The notes beneath the pieces are model-generated. The model did no database searches. It was not told where the DNA came from and saw only the letters and a program-made list of their open reading frames with translations. Positions 1-12,841 of a DNA stretch of 64,000 nucleotides are shown one piece after another. The DNA is from Tetrapyrgos nigripes (lineage: Eukaryota; Basidiomycota; Agaricomycetes; Agaricales; Campanellaceae). A program made the position numbers and the translations under genes. The stretch spans positions 186,001 through 250,000 of the forward strand of contig JAACJM010000094.1 of assembly GCA_013368315.1 (NCBI GenBank), written 5' to 3'. How positions within the stretch are numbered: position 1 is the first letter of the stretch; every line of letters begins with the position of its first letter.

Positions 1-1199
1 TCACTCCCATCTGCAGTAGTCTCATTCCTAACTCGAGTATTTCTCTACAAAGCAGCTTAGATATTTTTGCCAAAAGCTTATTGCATGCACTAGAGACTAT
101 TTCCATTCTCTGCATGCCAATATTCTATGAATTATGTACCCAAATTACCCTTAGACTTGAAATGAAGCCTGCATCAATAAAACTCTTCGTGGTTCGCAGT
201 GTAAATGCAACATACTCATTCTAATACATCACTGAGTCAATGTTTCAAGTGTTCAATAAAGTAATTTGTTCATCCAATTCTAGAAAAGTCAAGATCAATG
301 TGAATTCAGCCCAAGGTTTACTAGAATTTATGATAGAAATTTACTTCTACACATTGAGCATGTCAAGGTACTGGCTATTAATACAGAAGCTACAGCATTC
401 CTTGTTTTCAAACTGTTAGATGTTGTGTGGATGTTAGTAATGCTCACGAATGGTACCCGCATGGTACCCACAGTGGCTGTGCACATGCGGGTACCCATGC
501 GGGTACCATGCGGGTACCTATGCGGGTACTATGTTTCTTGCCTTGATGTTGTATGAGAGTCCGTTGAAGAGAATGAACGGCTATTTGCGCATACATACTA
601 CTGTCCTGGCATGAATGAAAGCTCAGTCTCTCTGACCAAAAAAAATCCAGAAGAAATCCAAAAAAAAAATAAATAGAAAATGTCAAATCTGGCCTTAGAT
701 TTTTTGGCTGTGATTTGTGACTGAACTGCCTTTCATGCTGGTACACTAACCTGCCTGCTAAAGTAGCATCAACAGCAGGCCGTATGATGCTTTTACCAAG
801 CCATTTCTACAAAAAGAATATTCTATGCAACTAAGGCTATGTAACGTTGGATACTCATACTTACAAGCAGTCCCATTTGCAGAGAAGGGCAATAGTAAGT
901 GCAGAGTGGGTCAGAAAGTGTCAATGATAGGTGATGCTGAGTCTTGCATATACCACGTAAATCCCATCATTTTTGTATGAATGATTTTACCTCAGCACGT
1001 TCTGTTCTTTGTGAAATTGCTACACAACAGACTCTGCATTTTGAAAGGACTATCTACACAATAAAAAGAGCAATTAGAAGGCTTAATCAACTAAGATTCT
1101 ACATGATAAGCAAAGGGTAATGGGTACCCGCATCACCCGCATCACCCGCATGTACCCGCTGTGTACCCGCATGGGGTACCCGCAGATTTCTGATACCCG
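1..1199 (-). mobile_element. Internally deleted (MITE-like) copy of the 5.9-14 kb MULE-like transposon, cut by the window edge
   Basis: Read on the minus strand, 1199 to about 781 matches 5871-6302 (left end of the large element) and about 780 to 1 matches 12960-13747 (its right end). The copy is therefore two termini joined with the whole coding interior missing. The junction lies near 745-780 in a stretch both ends share loosely. Its outer end at 1199 carries the same CGGGTATC plus AAATCTGCGGGTAC signature as the autonomous element. About 200 bases of the other end should lie left of base 1. It has no credible gene; the open frames over 444-746 and 1142-1434 are translations of terminal repeats. 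The deletion structure is seen directly; non-autonomy is inferred. Confidence 0.85.
440..535. repeat. Subterminal array of GCGGGTACC-type units
   Basis: Closely spaced copies of GGTACCCGCAT and its complement. The same units recur at 1122-1190, 5880-5957, 13190-13290 and 13905-13940, always near an end of this transposon family. Such arrays commonly serve as transposase binding sites; that role is inferred. Confidence 0.75.
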
Positions 1200-2690
1200 C
1201 TCATCGTGCTCGCCGGCTCACGATACAGTACGAAACAAGACAAAAGACACACAATGAAAGGACACACTCTCTCTCTCCAGGCCTTCGAAATACCAACACC
1301 AACACCACGAAACATGCTACGAGACACTGACAGAGTAACTTAAGACAAAAGGACAAAGGACAGAGGTGGCCACGACACGACACTAAGTATAACTCGTACC
1401 CCGTTTCCAATACCTCGTTACCCGTATCTGCCAATTACCCCGTGTTGCCAATCCAATCCAATCTAACCCAACTCAATCACTCAACCCAATCCAATCACCG
1501 ACACCGACACCGACACCGAGCACTGAGCACCGATCACTTGGAAGTACCTCTTACATCTTATGGCTCATTTTACGTTGTATGAAAGAAAACGAAAAGAAGA
1601 ACAAAAGGAAGACAAAGAAAAGAAAAACGAAAGAAAGAGAAAAAAACAAAGAAAAAGCCCTGTCGGAACGGCGTAAGGGGAAGAAGTAGGGAGTAGGAAA
1701 AGCAAAGAAAGAGGAGAAAACGGAGCGGCGGAAGGCAGAAGAGAGAAGCGATGAGAAGAGTAAGTAAACAGTACACATGAGATGAGGACGAGTACCGAGA
1801 TGAGTACTGAGATGAGTACTCGCAGGATGCCACACGTGACACGATACTTGGGTACTGGGCACTGACAATCCACAAAAGAGAATGAGAGGACGAGAAAGAG
1901 GACGAGTACCGTCGTGAATGAAGAAAGAAGAAAGACGAAAGAAAAACAACCTACAACCCCCAGTCCAGTGACTCCAGTCAAATCCACGCCGTTTCCGTCC
2001 TCCTCATCCTCTTCCTCATTCATCCGCATTGGCATACTTGACACACCACGAAACAGAACAGAGACAGAGGCACAGAGGCACAGGCACAGGCACAGGCAGA
2101 GACGGCCTCACAGAGTCAGAGTCACAGGCACTGACAGCGAAGTAAAATGATAAAAGGTGTATGGAAGAAGAACAGGGAAAAGGAAGAAGGAAGAAGGAAG
2201 GTGATGGTCAATGGTCACGTCTTCATCTTCATGAGGGGAAAAAGAACGGAGAAACAAAAACAGAATGAATCGAGAATGAGGAGAACGAGGAAGAGCCAAC
2301 GCCAAACCTGACGTAAAGAAAGGAGAAAAATAAAAGAAAGAGAGAAGGAAAGAAAAGCGTAAAGCGTAACCCTCACCCGCCTTTCAAAGCACCCAAAATA
2401 AGAAGAAAAGGACGGAAAAGGGAAACGACGGGAAACAAGACGTAGAGGGGAGGAAGTCTAAAAATTTTTAAGTACAAGAGAGAACGAAACAGGAGCAGAA
2501 AGGAAACCGCAAAGTGAAAAAGAAACAGACCCATTAACACCTCCCTTGTAGTTGAGAGTAGCGTGTGGTAATCGGGTGGGATAGTATCAACTCCAAAGGA
2601 GGATAAGACAACGTGAGGAATCCGAGGAGAAGAAATAGCCATCGCTGGGAGGGCATTGGTATGTATTGTATGCGCTGAAGGCAACATCTA
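1200..2690. other. Purine-rich intergenic stretch, no gene recognised
   Basis: Between about 1560 and 2540 the plus strand is strongly biased to A and G (GAAAGA, GGAAGAAGG runs), so the minus strand gives long artificial Phe/Ser/Leu-rich open frames. Short simple repeats occur at 1499-1520 (CCGACA units) and 2066-2100 (AGGCAC units). No protein family is recognisable. Confidence 0.6.
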
Positions 2691-2710
2691 TATCGGAAAG
2701 AAAGACGCCT

Positions 2711-3320
2711 GATTTCACCAATCTACAGAGCAACTCAACGTCAACATGACGACTCGGATGTAGTAGCAGTACGAAAACACACCTTAAAAATCCCATACGT
2801 CTCCATTGCATACATGCCAATCCTAGCAATGTCCCCGCTCCTGACTGCTCCAAACCAAAAGTCCCTATTGATGGCTCTAGCCCACATGGTCTCATACGCA
2901 GAACGAACGGTCGCTACGGAGGGAGGGGAGAGGTTTGCTGGTCTGTAGATGTATTTGCGGATTTCTCAGAAGACGGAGAAGTTGTAGGTAATGGGTTGGT
3001 GGTAGGCTGGAACAGATGGGATGGGTTAGACGCGTTGTTATGGATGGAGGTAAAGGGAAGACATGGGAGAAAAGAGGGTCAGAAAGACAAGAAGGGAGAC
3101 ACGTATAGCCCAGCATTGACCCAACCATCTCTTCAAGAGGCCCAGCAACCTTTTTAGCACCGTCTAAAACTCTTCCAGCGGTTTTTTGGGCACTCACCAA
3201 GGCCCAAAGCTTCTTGTGACTTTTGTTGAGCGGCTTCGACTTGGGCGTTGGACGCGCACTTCTACGAGGAACCCCGACACCGTCATTGGTGATATCGATT
3301 AGCTTTACGACTGTAGACAA
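2711..3320 (-). pseudogene. ATP20: Decayed mitochondrial ATP synthase subunit g gene
   Basis: Subunit g is a small membrane protein of the mitochondrial F1Fo ATP synthase stalk and dimer interface. Exon 1 (3320-3110) encodes a basic N-terminus followed by AQKTAGRVLDGAKKVAGPLE. Exon 2 (3006-2783) reads QPITYN, then a stop, then EIRKYIY, LSPPSV, MWARAINRDFW and GDIARIGMYAMETYGIFK. A third exon begins IGEI at 2722 but loses the expected GRRxLVGY ending. The stop is TGA at 2966-2968 where relatives have an arginine before E-I, consistent with CGA to TGA. The first intron has a GC donor (3109-3108) with an ordinary AG acceptor. Stop plus altered C-terminus indicate a pseudogene. The family call rests on recognition of the C-terminal GDIARxGxY...YGIFKxGEI pattern. 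Confidence 0.7.
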
Positions 3321-5870
3321 CGAATCCCGATGTCAGCGCCAAGTTCGTTGGACGACCCGACGACAACCCCGACGACGAGGAAGTTAGGAGGAAGCAAGTT
3401 CCACAACGTCATCTTTGGTCATGTTTGGATCCAAAGCCTTCGGCATACCGACCCGTTGACACAGCGGTCTACCGCTTGGAGACCTCCGATTCGGAGTACG
3501 CGAGTTCCTTTCCAGATACATCCGCCGCCATTTACTTCCGTTTGATTCATAAATCCAATCAACGATCGGATTTCAAATTCGTTCGATTCCCTGCCGTCCA
3601 GACGCTTAGGAGTATGACCGAGAGTGCTGTAGTTTCAGCGGATGCTCTTGGATCATAAGAATCCTCCAAAGCGTCGTCAACAGAGTTTAGACTCTATCTG
3701 CCTGCCTGCCAGCTTCTCACTCGAAATTTTTCGGTGTGTACATCTGCCTGACTGCCTTATTATCTCTTCTGACATTATTACTCAGAAACTTTCGTGGATT
3801 ATACCGGTACTACAAGTACATATTCTGACATCTGCCTATCCATGAAATTTTCTGAGGTAAGACGCCATTTCTCATAGAAGCCATCAATCCATTCAAAGAT
3901 CCTGACTACTATCAGCTATTTTATTTAGCGTCGTCCCAATTCTTCAGCCCTCCCATCCCTCCCTAATTTGGTTCTCAACCTGTCTCCTATATGTGTCTTT
4001 TTCATATCTTTCTTTGGCTCAGTCGAGCAAATACCACTGTTCTGATAATTATATGTCATTCATCTAATGTATCTTATGTTTACGCCGACGACTTTCTAGT
4101 AACTTATTCTTGGACTGTACACAGCATTTGGTACTCTATGTAACCATCTTTCCGCTCCAATTCCACATTCTGTTGGGTGAAATATTCCCGGTTTTGCCTA
4201 TATCGTCCAGTATGAGTCGTACGCAGGGACTTGGAGGGTTGAGTCTTTGACTCTTTGTCCTCGCCTTTTCCAAGCCGTACCCGTATAAACTGAGGTGTTT
4301 ATGGGACGGTTGTATGGGTTTCTTTAACCGTATCGATGAGCTCAGAATTGGCTCAGAAGATTTCTGCATACAGTACGATTGACGGTACGGCTTCCTCGTA
4401 CAGACACCACGGTCGTATGCACTGCAGCGACGCAGTTCAGTACCGACCTTCCGAGCTTTACTTGGGTTTTTCTTGTCTTCCTTACAGGTGATGAAGCGCA
4501 GCTAGAGTTTTGGGTTTTTCTGTCATTTATTTATTGTTTCACCTTTGTTCCTTACTGTGCTCACTGGCAGCGTATAGTCACTTTTAGTGTGTTCTTTCAT
4601 GACTCGTCTCGGATGATATCCGAACGAGTCCGTATAAATACTCTCATTTATGTATCTACAACCCAGGTGTTCTGGCAATACACAACTTATTCCAGTCTGT
4701 CAAGTGCAAATACTCAGCAATCTACCCTTCGAAAACCTTCCTCTTCAAAATTTCCCTCTTGCTGTGACTCGGATTCACCCCAGAGTCCCTCGTCACTGCA
4801 TACACGGTATACCAGTACAAGCAAAGTACAAGCCTGGTGAGTATGGCTTTTGAGTGGCCTGGGCGGGGTTTAACGTAAGTAGTTGAAGCACTGTACTTGA
4901 AGCGGAGCTCGAAGATCTCATATAAGTAAATCTGCTTCAACTCACACCGAGCCAAAAATCACTCTGTGTAGCCATGAAACTTTTTCAGTTCACGGAATTG
5001 ATGGATTTTGGGTGCGCTAGAGATCATGGTAAAGACTCTTGCAATGAAGGGAACTCGCTAATGATATTGCAGATACTTTTTGGCCTCCCGTACAGACAGT
5101 TACAGTCTACAGTCGTAACTGTATACAGTACGGTGAATAGCCATATGTAAAGAGTGAGGACTGCAAGACAACAATCGGGCTCCGAAAATGGATTCGTGCT
5201 TCCATTTTCTCAATCGCCTCCCATTTTCGCAGTTCTCATTGGATTTTCACACTCACTACCGCAAGCCTACCGTCTCTGGCATTCACGCGCATTATCGCTG
5301 TCATCACCGCAGGGCACGACGGTTTGAGTCTCACCAGCACCTTGATGAAGACGTCGTAGGAATTTTTGGTATAGGATGAAACAGGTAAAACTATTCCGCC
5401 GCCTTGCAGTGAGTCCATGGCCAGGAACGCCGTGTGACACTGTTTCCCCACTGTGCGAACCAAAAAACGGCAACCCCGCAGGATGATGGACCGTGCCCGG
5501 CCTCAACCACCGGCTAAGTTGCAATGGTGATCTGTCTTGCATGTGTACAAAAACCCAGTGCCCATTTTTGCTTCATTCTTTCAAAAAAGCGGGAGGGGGT
5601 GCTCAAACTGCCCATTATTTACTTCATTTTTGGTCCCATCTTCGCCAAATCCCAGTCAAATCCAGGAATGAAACCAAGGATGAAGGCAGGAATGGCCCAA
5701 AAAAATGAGGGGTTTACGCTGGCCAATACGTGGTCCAGAATGCGTCATACTATAGTAATGCATCTGTTCAGTAGGGATGAAGCATGACTGAACATTTGGA
5801 CGTATTAATTACGAGGCCCCTTGGGAACTAGTTCTTATCATCTGAGGCTTCCGCGTGTGGCTATGCAATT
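3321..5870. other. Interval without a recognisable gene
   Basis: Several open frames of 60-150 codons overlap on both strands (for example 3425-3658, 4379-4840 and 5267-5542). None shows a known domain or a convincing exon-intron chain. The frame at 3425-3658 has the most protein-like composition but is unidentified. Confidence 0.4.
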
Positions 5871-6302
5871 CGGGTATCGGAAATCTGCGGGTACGTCATG
5901 CGGGTACACTGCGGGTACATGCGGGTCATGCGGGTCATGCGGGTCATGCGGGTACCCATTATCCTTTGCTTATCATGTACAATCTTAGTTGATTAAGCCT
6001 TATAATTACTCTTTTATTGTGTAGATAGTCTTTTAACAATGCAGAGCCTGTTATATAGCTATTTCACGAAGAATAGAACGTGCTGTTGGTATTTACGTAA
6101 AATCATTCATACAAAATGATGGGATTAGGCGGTATATGTAAGGCTCAGCTTCACCCATTATTGACACTTTCTGACCTGCTCTGCGCTCGCCTTTGCCCGT
6201 CTCTGCAAATGGGACTCCTTGTAAGCATGAGTATCCAACGTTATGTAGCCTTAGTCACATAGAATATTCTTTTTGTAGAAATGGCTTGGTAAAAGCATCA
6301 TA

Positions 6303-7229
6303 CACCCCGCTGTTGATGCTATTTTCCCTGAGAGTGATTCAGAAAGTGACGATAGTTTTGATTTCACATTCAGTAAGTCAGTCCATTGATAGCAGGTTTA
6401 TCACGCTACTCACAGCTGATATACAGGCAATACTGAAGATACACTTGTATTACATCAAGATGAAATTTCAAGACGTGAGTCTTATGTATTCACCACATCT
6501 GAATATATCCTTATACCATTTTGATTAAGATACAAATGTATCTACTTCTTTACCCCCTAATAATGACTGTTTTGTACACCGTGAGTGACACAAACACATT
6601 AAGTTGTAGGGACTAACCATGAATCCCCTATAGCGCCTGAAGAATACCTAGGAAATCCTGATTCAGGGGAAGAGAAAGATAATGGTATGTACTTCCCATT
6701 GGTAGTGGATATATCTTTCATGAATTTGTCCAGGGAATGCCTCAGACATGGATATAGACAATGGAGAGCTGGGTTGTCCAGAAGTTAGAACAAGTAAGAG
6801 TACCATTGTTTTGAAATCAGTTCAGCAGGATCTTACATGTTATCCTTGATTCCAGTGCCTCCCGTAAATGAATCATGCGAGGACAAGAGTGGTTAATTCT
6901 GATTTCTTTTCAAAATATTTATCTTTCTGACTTTCTTGTAATATAAGGCCTGCAACACCTACCTACACGTCGAGATGAAACCCAGGTCAGGTTGCCACAA
7001 GAGAATAGCATGCATATAGATTTTACAGCTACAAACGCTGAAGTTGTTCAATTTCAAGTCTATCGCGAAGGCAAGTAGGCCACATATTTGGATTCTCTCC
7101 AACCAATTTAAATACCTTCTATTCTGATACTTATAGGATACACATCCCAGATGCAATTCAATACACATGCACTACAGACATATCAAAATTCAGTCCCTTC
7201 CATCAGTATGAGACTATCTTTTTGTACCA
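6303..7229 (+). other. Upstream part of the MULE gene: possible small 5' exons
   Basis: This stretch follows the terminal repeat and precedes the first long exon. It contains several plausible GT-AG introns separating short open pieces (around 6650-6684, 6732-6795, 6855-6890 and 6950-7075), so the true start of the transposase gene may lie here. No domain is recognisable in the pieces. Confidence 0.35.
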
Positions 7230-10200
7230 TTGAGTTATTTGCTAACTACCTCTACAGTGCAGCCTAGTACCATTCCAACAGATCCACAATCCAATGTGAT
7301 ACCAAGCAAATCTGCAGTTGTGCCCTCAGTGCAATCTACCAGTCACTCAGTTGGGAACTTACAAAAACCACTATGTCCACCAACCACAGTAGCTAGTCAA
7401 ACTGTACCACCCTCTTCATCACACCCTCCAGCAGTTGTTCGAACTGCACCACTACCACCTCCAGCAACTAATCAAGCTGCTTGCCCTGTAGATCTCACTG
7501 ATCCTGCCCGGCTTACTGCTTTTGTTCCTCTGGACCCTCAACCTGAACCACAGTGCCGACATGGGCATGATGTTAATGTGCAATTTACTACTGTTGACAA
7601 TTTGGAACAGGGTTTCTGGAATGGATGGCCAAATGGAAAATTTGCCATTGACCTTGATCATGCTACATACATGAAGCATGGAATGCTAGCTGTTCAGTGG
7701 GCTACACGGAACTGCAAGGGAAACAATGGAAAGAAAAATCAAAAGGGTTCAATCCATGCTACTACAATAGCTGGGGGGAAGGAGAGCTACAAGAAGTGTC
7801 TTGGTGTCTTACGATGCACTAATCCTCAGTGTCAAGTCATTACTCGGCCAAAAATTGAGAAAAAGATTCTGGAAGCACAGTGCTTAAATGAGTACTGTAT
7901 ATGTGGGTTCTCACTGGAACATTTTGACTGTGGAGCAATGTCTTTTCTTATTGAATATGCACAGGTGGGAGATGACATCACCACACGGCTTTATCGTTAC
8001 ATCCATGCTGGTTGCCACAATCATCCTCGGATTCCATACACCAAACATCTCACTGCACAGGAGGCTAAAGACACTCGGCAGCATCTCGGGAACAACATGC
8101 ACAAAAAGCACTTGGAGTCATATGAAGGAGGAGGACTCTAGATGGTCCAACTCCACCAGCACCACAGTTGGCACAGAAATTTGCAAACATTGAAACCTAC
8201 CGTTATGAAACTAAAAAAATGACAAAAGGAGCTACAGCAGAAGTTGGATGGTCATTCATCAACCAGTTTCACTCCTGGATCCAGCAACATGAAGATGAAG
8301 TCCAAATCAGAATCAATACTGTAGGAAGGGAGCCTGAATGTGTCATATCATTTCACTCAAAGTGGATGCAGGACCAACTCTTGCCAAAAGCTGAGCTTGT
8401 TGAAGGCCCTTTGCCATTAGAGGGCATGCTGACTGATGGTGCACACAAGTATTGGGCAGATCCCAATGCTGTGTTGATTTCCACTACTACATTCAATACT
8501 GTAATTGATAGATGGGTTCCCTCCATGTTCAGCTATGCAAATGGTGTTACAACTCAGCATTACCATTGGCATTTCACTGCTGTCATTGAGGCTATTGCTG
8601 AAGCTGCACATGAACATAATGAGAAAATTACTGATGAGTTGTTTGCACTTGTGAGGGCACTAGATTTTCTATGGTTTTGAAAAAAGCTGATTTTTTTGAT
8701 TAGGTTGTTGATTTCAGTGATGCTCAGCGCTTGGGATTTATCTCTGCATTCACCGACTATTTCATCCGCCAAGAGGACAACACTCGGACACGCACTGTAC
8801 TAGAGAATGCTGCTCAGTCACTGATCAAGGGATGCAGATATCACTTTGAAAAATCTGTAACACGTGTGGCTCGACTCAGTAACCATGTGCCACCTGACAG
8901 CAGAGCTGAGTTTGAAGAACTGTGCAGACAGATGGTTATAGCTGAGAATTCTGCTGTGTTTGATAGAGTTGTGAAGATCATGAAGGAAACATGGCCAGGG
9001 CTGGAGGCATGGCTGAATTGGTGGTTGGCTCCAGAACATGCAAGTATGATTTTTCATAGCCAACGAAAAATGGACAGCAAACTTGCCTCAAAGCTTCCTG
9101 ATACAACCAATGCAGAGGAATCTGTTCACTCTGTCATATACCAAATAGCAGGTTTGCAGTCATTTCTATACTTACATTAATTATAATTCACTGATATTAT
9201 TTGACAGGCAAAAACAAGGATATTATCCAAGGCTTTGATGGATTACTCAAGGTTATGCGACACTTTCAAAGAATGCATGACTCATACATTCGTAAGTTGC
9301 AGTCTCAAGGACTTACCTTTGATTAATCTGTGAGACAGATGGACTTCCCATTCGATATGGTCGATCTCAACGCCAGCGTAAACTGGACCAGCTTGAGCGC
9401 TGTGAGGCAGAAACATTAACAGAAATTCCTCGACGTAGAAGACAGAGTTATAGCCACAAACCATCTCCCCGAAAACGTGATCAATCTGCTCTCAGAGAAG
9501 GTCGAGCTCCTGACACTCAGTCTACACTGAAACGGCCCCGAAAACAAGTCAAGATTACAGTCCCCAATAGCTCTGAATCAGAAGATGGATCACCTTCTCC
9601 TCCAGACATAGTTGACAAGCAGTTAACTCAGGGTCGCTACAAAGAGCTTTCTCCAGGGAAAACCAGACCAACTGATTCATTCACATCCATAATAGTTAAC
9701 CTTGCTGCTGCAAAGGAATTTGCTAGCTATCCATGGGCAAATAACTCTTGTTGGCTTGATGCATCATTGGAGATCATTTATGTGACTTTGGCATGTCATG
9801 GACATTGGAAGGACTTCTCAAGTTTTGCTGCAGACATAACCTATCCAATTTCACACCTGCACAAAACCCTTAGCAACCGCAGAGCTTGGCCTCTTTCCAC
9901 TTTTCCAGGCTCTAAAGCTGGAAAATCAGTTATCCTTCAAAACATACGTGATACATTCAAACATGTCCTTGCAGGCCTTCCATTTTGCTTGTCAATAGCA
10001 GAGAACTCATATGCTATGGTAATTCAGTTTTACTCTGATCACAGTACAAATCAGAGATATTGATTGCTTATGAACACAGGAACATGAATATCATTCTGCA
10101 CTAGTAAGTCAAGGATAGTGCAATTTATCAAGCATGGCAACTGATTATTTACAGTATTGGCTATATTATCTCATTCGCCCACGAGGTGGACCAGTCAATC

Positions 10201-12841
10201 CAGAAGCTGTTAAGTTCTTTCTTCCTGTAGTACAAAGGCTCTCAAGCTGCAGTGAAGGCCATTACCAAGTTGAGAGTCCTTGGACCACATCTTTCACCTG
10301 GCAAGAGCCAGCAGCAAGATATCTCCAACTGTTTGGGGGGAAGATTGAGAACTGGTTCCAGTCAATTTTCAACCTATCCTCAATGGAGGTTCCACAGGAA
10401 ATCCAGGGTTGCTGGAGATGCCACACAAAGGAGGGCACCAATGATCCAGACATCTATTGCAATGGGCAGTGCCAGAAAATGGAGTTTATTAGCTGGATAC
10501 CATCTGTACTCATCATCCGACCAGGTATGGATGAAAAAGGCAATCAACCAGATTGGGATTTCCCTCGTGAACTATACCCAGGCTCAAAAGCCTCAGGTTC
10601 AAGAGATGGAGTGGTATACAAACTTGTGGCACGCATGTTCACAAACAAAGCACACTTTCGGTGTGTTACATTGATCCCAACAACAGGTGGGCAATCAGCA
10701 GTGTTTTCATATGATGGAATGGAGAATATGGGTTACAGTCAGCTTGTGAAAGGGAAGATTGGAGATTTACTTGCTGGAACAACAGGATACCAGCCTGATG
10801 GTTACCAAACAGTCTGTGCTGTCTATAGCCTCAAAGGTGGCATTGTAGCACAGGAAAAATTCCATGAAGATTGTGTGAAGATAGCCCTCCAGAAGCTGGA
10901 CCTGCAGTTGGATGGGACCAGATCAACCACTCTGACAAAGCCAGGATATAGAGAAATGACCAGAGAGGAAACAGTGAACTGGAAACCACACATCTCTATC
11001 ACAGAGTATCAACAAACCCACTCTGACTCCAGACAAGTGGTTAAACCTGAACCAGCACACTCCTACTCACCTTCCCCAGGCCCATCTCCAACTACACCTC
11101 TTCGGACAATTCCCTCAAGTTCCCCACCACCTTCAACACCCCTTCCCATTCTTTGTCGATGTGGTGTTGAGAATGATGGCCATCGTGAGCTCATCAAACA
11201 GGTCACTGTCCAATGTGATAAATGTCACAGATGGTCACATTTGGCCTGCCTTGTCAACCGCATGGAACCAACAATCAAAGGGGAATTTCTATGCCATGTC
11301 TGTGATCCTGCATCAATGTTAGATACTTCAAGCTCACAAATCATAGAAAGTCTGAAGCAAGGTGTTCAATTGCGGGCTAATGTTGCTAAGCGTCTCTAGT
11401 AAGTAGTGTTGCATTGTCAGTTCTTCCATTTGACTAATTTGTGATAGTGCTGGCCGCACTGTCTTGGTTCAGATGGATGCCAACACATTGTTTTATTATC
11501 CTGGCCGACTTCTTCATCAGGAAAAAGGCAAATGGACAATCAAAATGTGGCGAGGTATTAAGCATGAGAACGCTAACAAGGTCTTGGAGAATATTTCTGT
11601 GAAAAGGCTGGTTGATGGATTGTATGGTGATCATGAGGGTCGGCGATCAATCAGGGTATAAAAAATCTAGTACTTTAAGATCTTTTTTCATACTGATTAT
11701 TTAAACAGTTGGGCAGGTTCATCCGAACACATGAGGAGCGTGATCCAGCAGATATTGCCTCTGATTGGCAAGTATATCAGTACAACACAGAAGTAGACCG
11801 CGCTCTGTACAAGCACAAGGCTATGCTGCAAAAAATTTTGCATCATACCATCAATTCTGAATTTTCTGCACTTTCTGTGTCAAGTGTTCCAGCCCTTGCC
11901 TTGTACCTGAATGAAGGTAATCCTGGATATGCAATTTTTAGAAACCACCAATACATGACAGCAGTTACACTGTTTAGACGTCCTTGTCCTGCATACTTTA
12001 CTGGTGGGATCACAACAGATGATCAGGCTCGCATTTTGAACTGGCTCCACATCAATGTGCAGTCATTTTTATCAGCCCCACCTAAAGACTTTGAACTATG
12101 CATTGCACATGCACGAACTCTCTTTTTGGCTCACTGTCACCGTGAGACTTTCTTGGGATGTATTGAAGCAGGGTTGTCAGAGCTGGAGAGAGAGCAGTCA
12201 GTTCTCCACCAAGCATGGCAACGATTGGTTGATTTTAGTGGGAAGACTGTGGATGGCAAAATGAAGAGATTGAAGGCAGATGTTGATAGAGAGGCTCTCC
12301 AAATTCTGGAAAAAGTCATGTTTGATAGATCACAGAAGGCTGGTGTGGCAGGAAGCGAACAATGGGGCCTGGATGTTGGTCCTCCTGAGGATTTGTGGTG
12401 GCCTTATGATGGTCCAGAGAAAAATGATCCAGATCTGCATGTTGCTACAGAATCTGACCTTGAGGTGCAGTATTATCTTGGCATTATTAAATATTGTTCT
12501 TGCTAACTGTGGTTTAGGAGAGTGAAATTTGTAAAGCTGAAAGAGAGAAGATGGAGCAGAAGGTAAGGGAGAAGGAGGCAGAGAAGCAGAACCATGCACC
12601 TCCACGGCCAAAACCAAGGCCATTGACCAAGGAACAAGCAGCAGAACGTAGTAAAAAGGCTTTACAAGAAGCTGGACTTACAGCTGAAAGGCCTGACCTT
12701 GCTAAAGAGAAAGTAGTTAAGACATTGCAGACAGTCCAGGAGAATGCACAGTTGCGTAGATCTAAGCGGGTGGCAGATCAAACAAAAGAGACTGAGGAGA
12801 CAGAGAATAATAAAAAATCCAAGAAACAAAGGAAACAATAA
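7230..12841 (+). CDS. Multi-domain transposase: GCM1-type Zn finger, MULE-like DDE, USP-like protease, PHD finger, coiled tail
   Basis: Intron-rich gene. A Pro/Thr-rich N-terminus is followed by a WRKY/GCM1-type zinc finger (about 7795-8035: CLGVLRCTNPQC, later Cys pairs, HNHP). The DDE core follows: MLTDG near 8430, VVDFSDAQ after the intron 8651-8703, GCRYHF near 8832 and NAEESVHS near 9110. After introns at 9152-9208 and 9292-9338 comes a basic linker, then a ubiquitin-specific-protease-like region with Cys box NNSCWLDASLE (about 9740) and His box KAHFRCVTLI plus FSYDGMENMGY (about 10640-10735). A PHD finger (Cys4-His-Cys3) spans about 11150-11325. The apparent stop at 11397 falls in an intron (about 11399-11448), and introns near 11656-11708 and 12463-12517 connect to a Lys/Glu-rich end. 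A one-base frame change near 8130-8141 breaks the finger from the DDE core, so this copy may be inactive. The start is uncertain. Confidence 0.75.

Noticed and set aside
440..1200. Regular GCGGGTACC repeats as a CRISPR array
   Set aside because: Units are nearly contiguous with no unique spacers, occur at transposon ends, and the genome is eukaryotic.
1551..2044. Minus-strand frames of 130-160 codons rich in Phe, Leu and Ser
   Set aside because: They are translations of the complement of a purine tract, overlap in two phases, and have no domain or exon structure.
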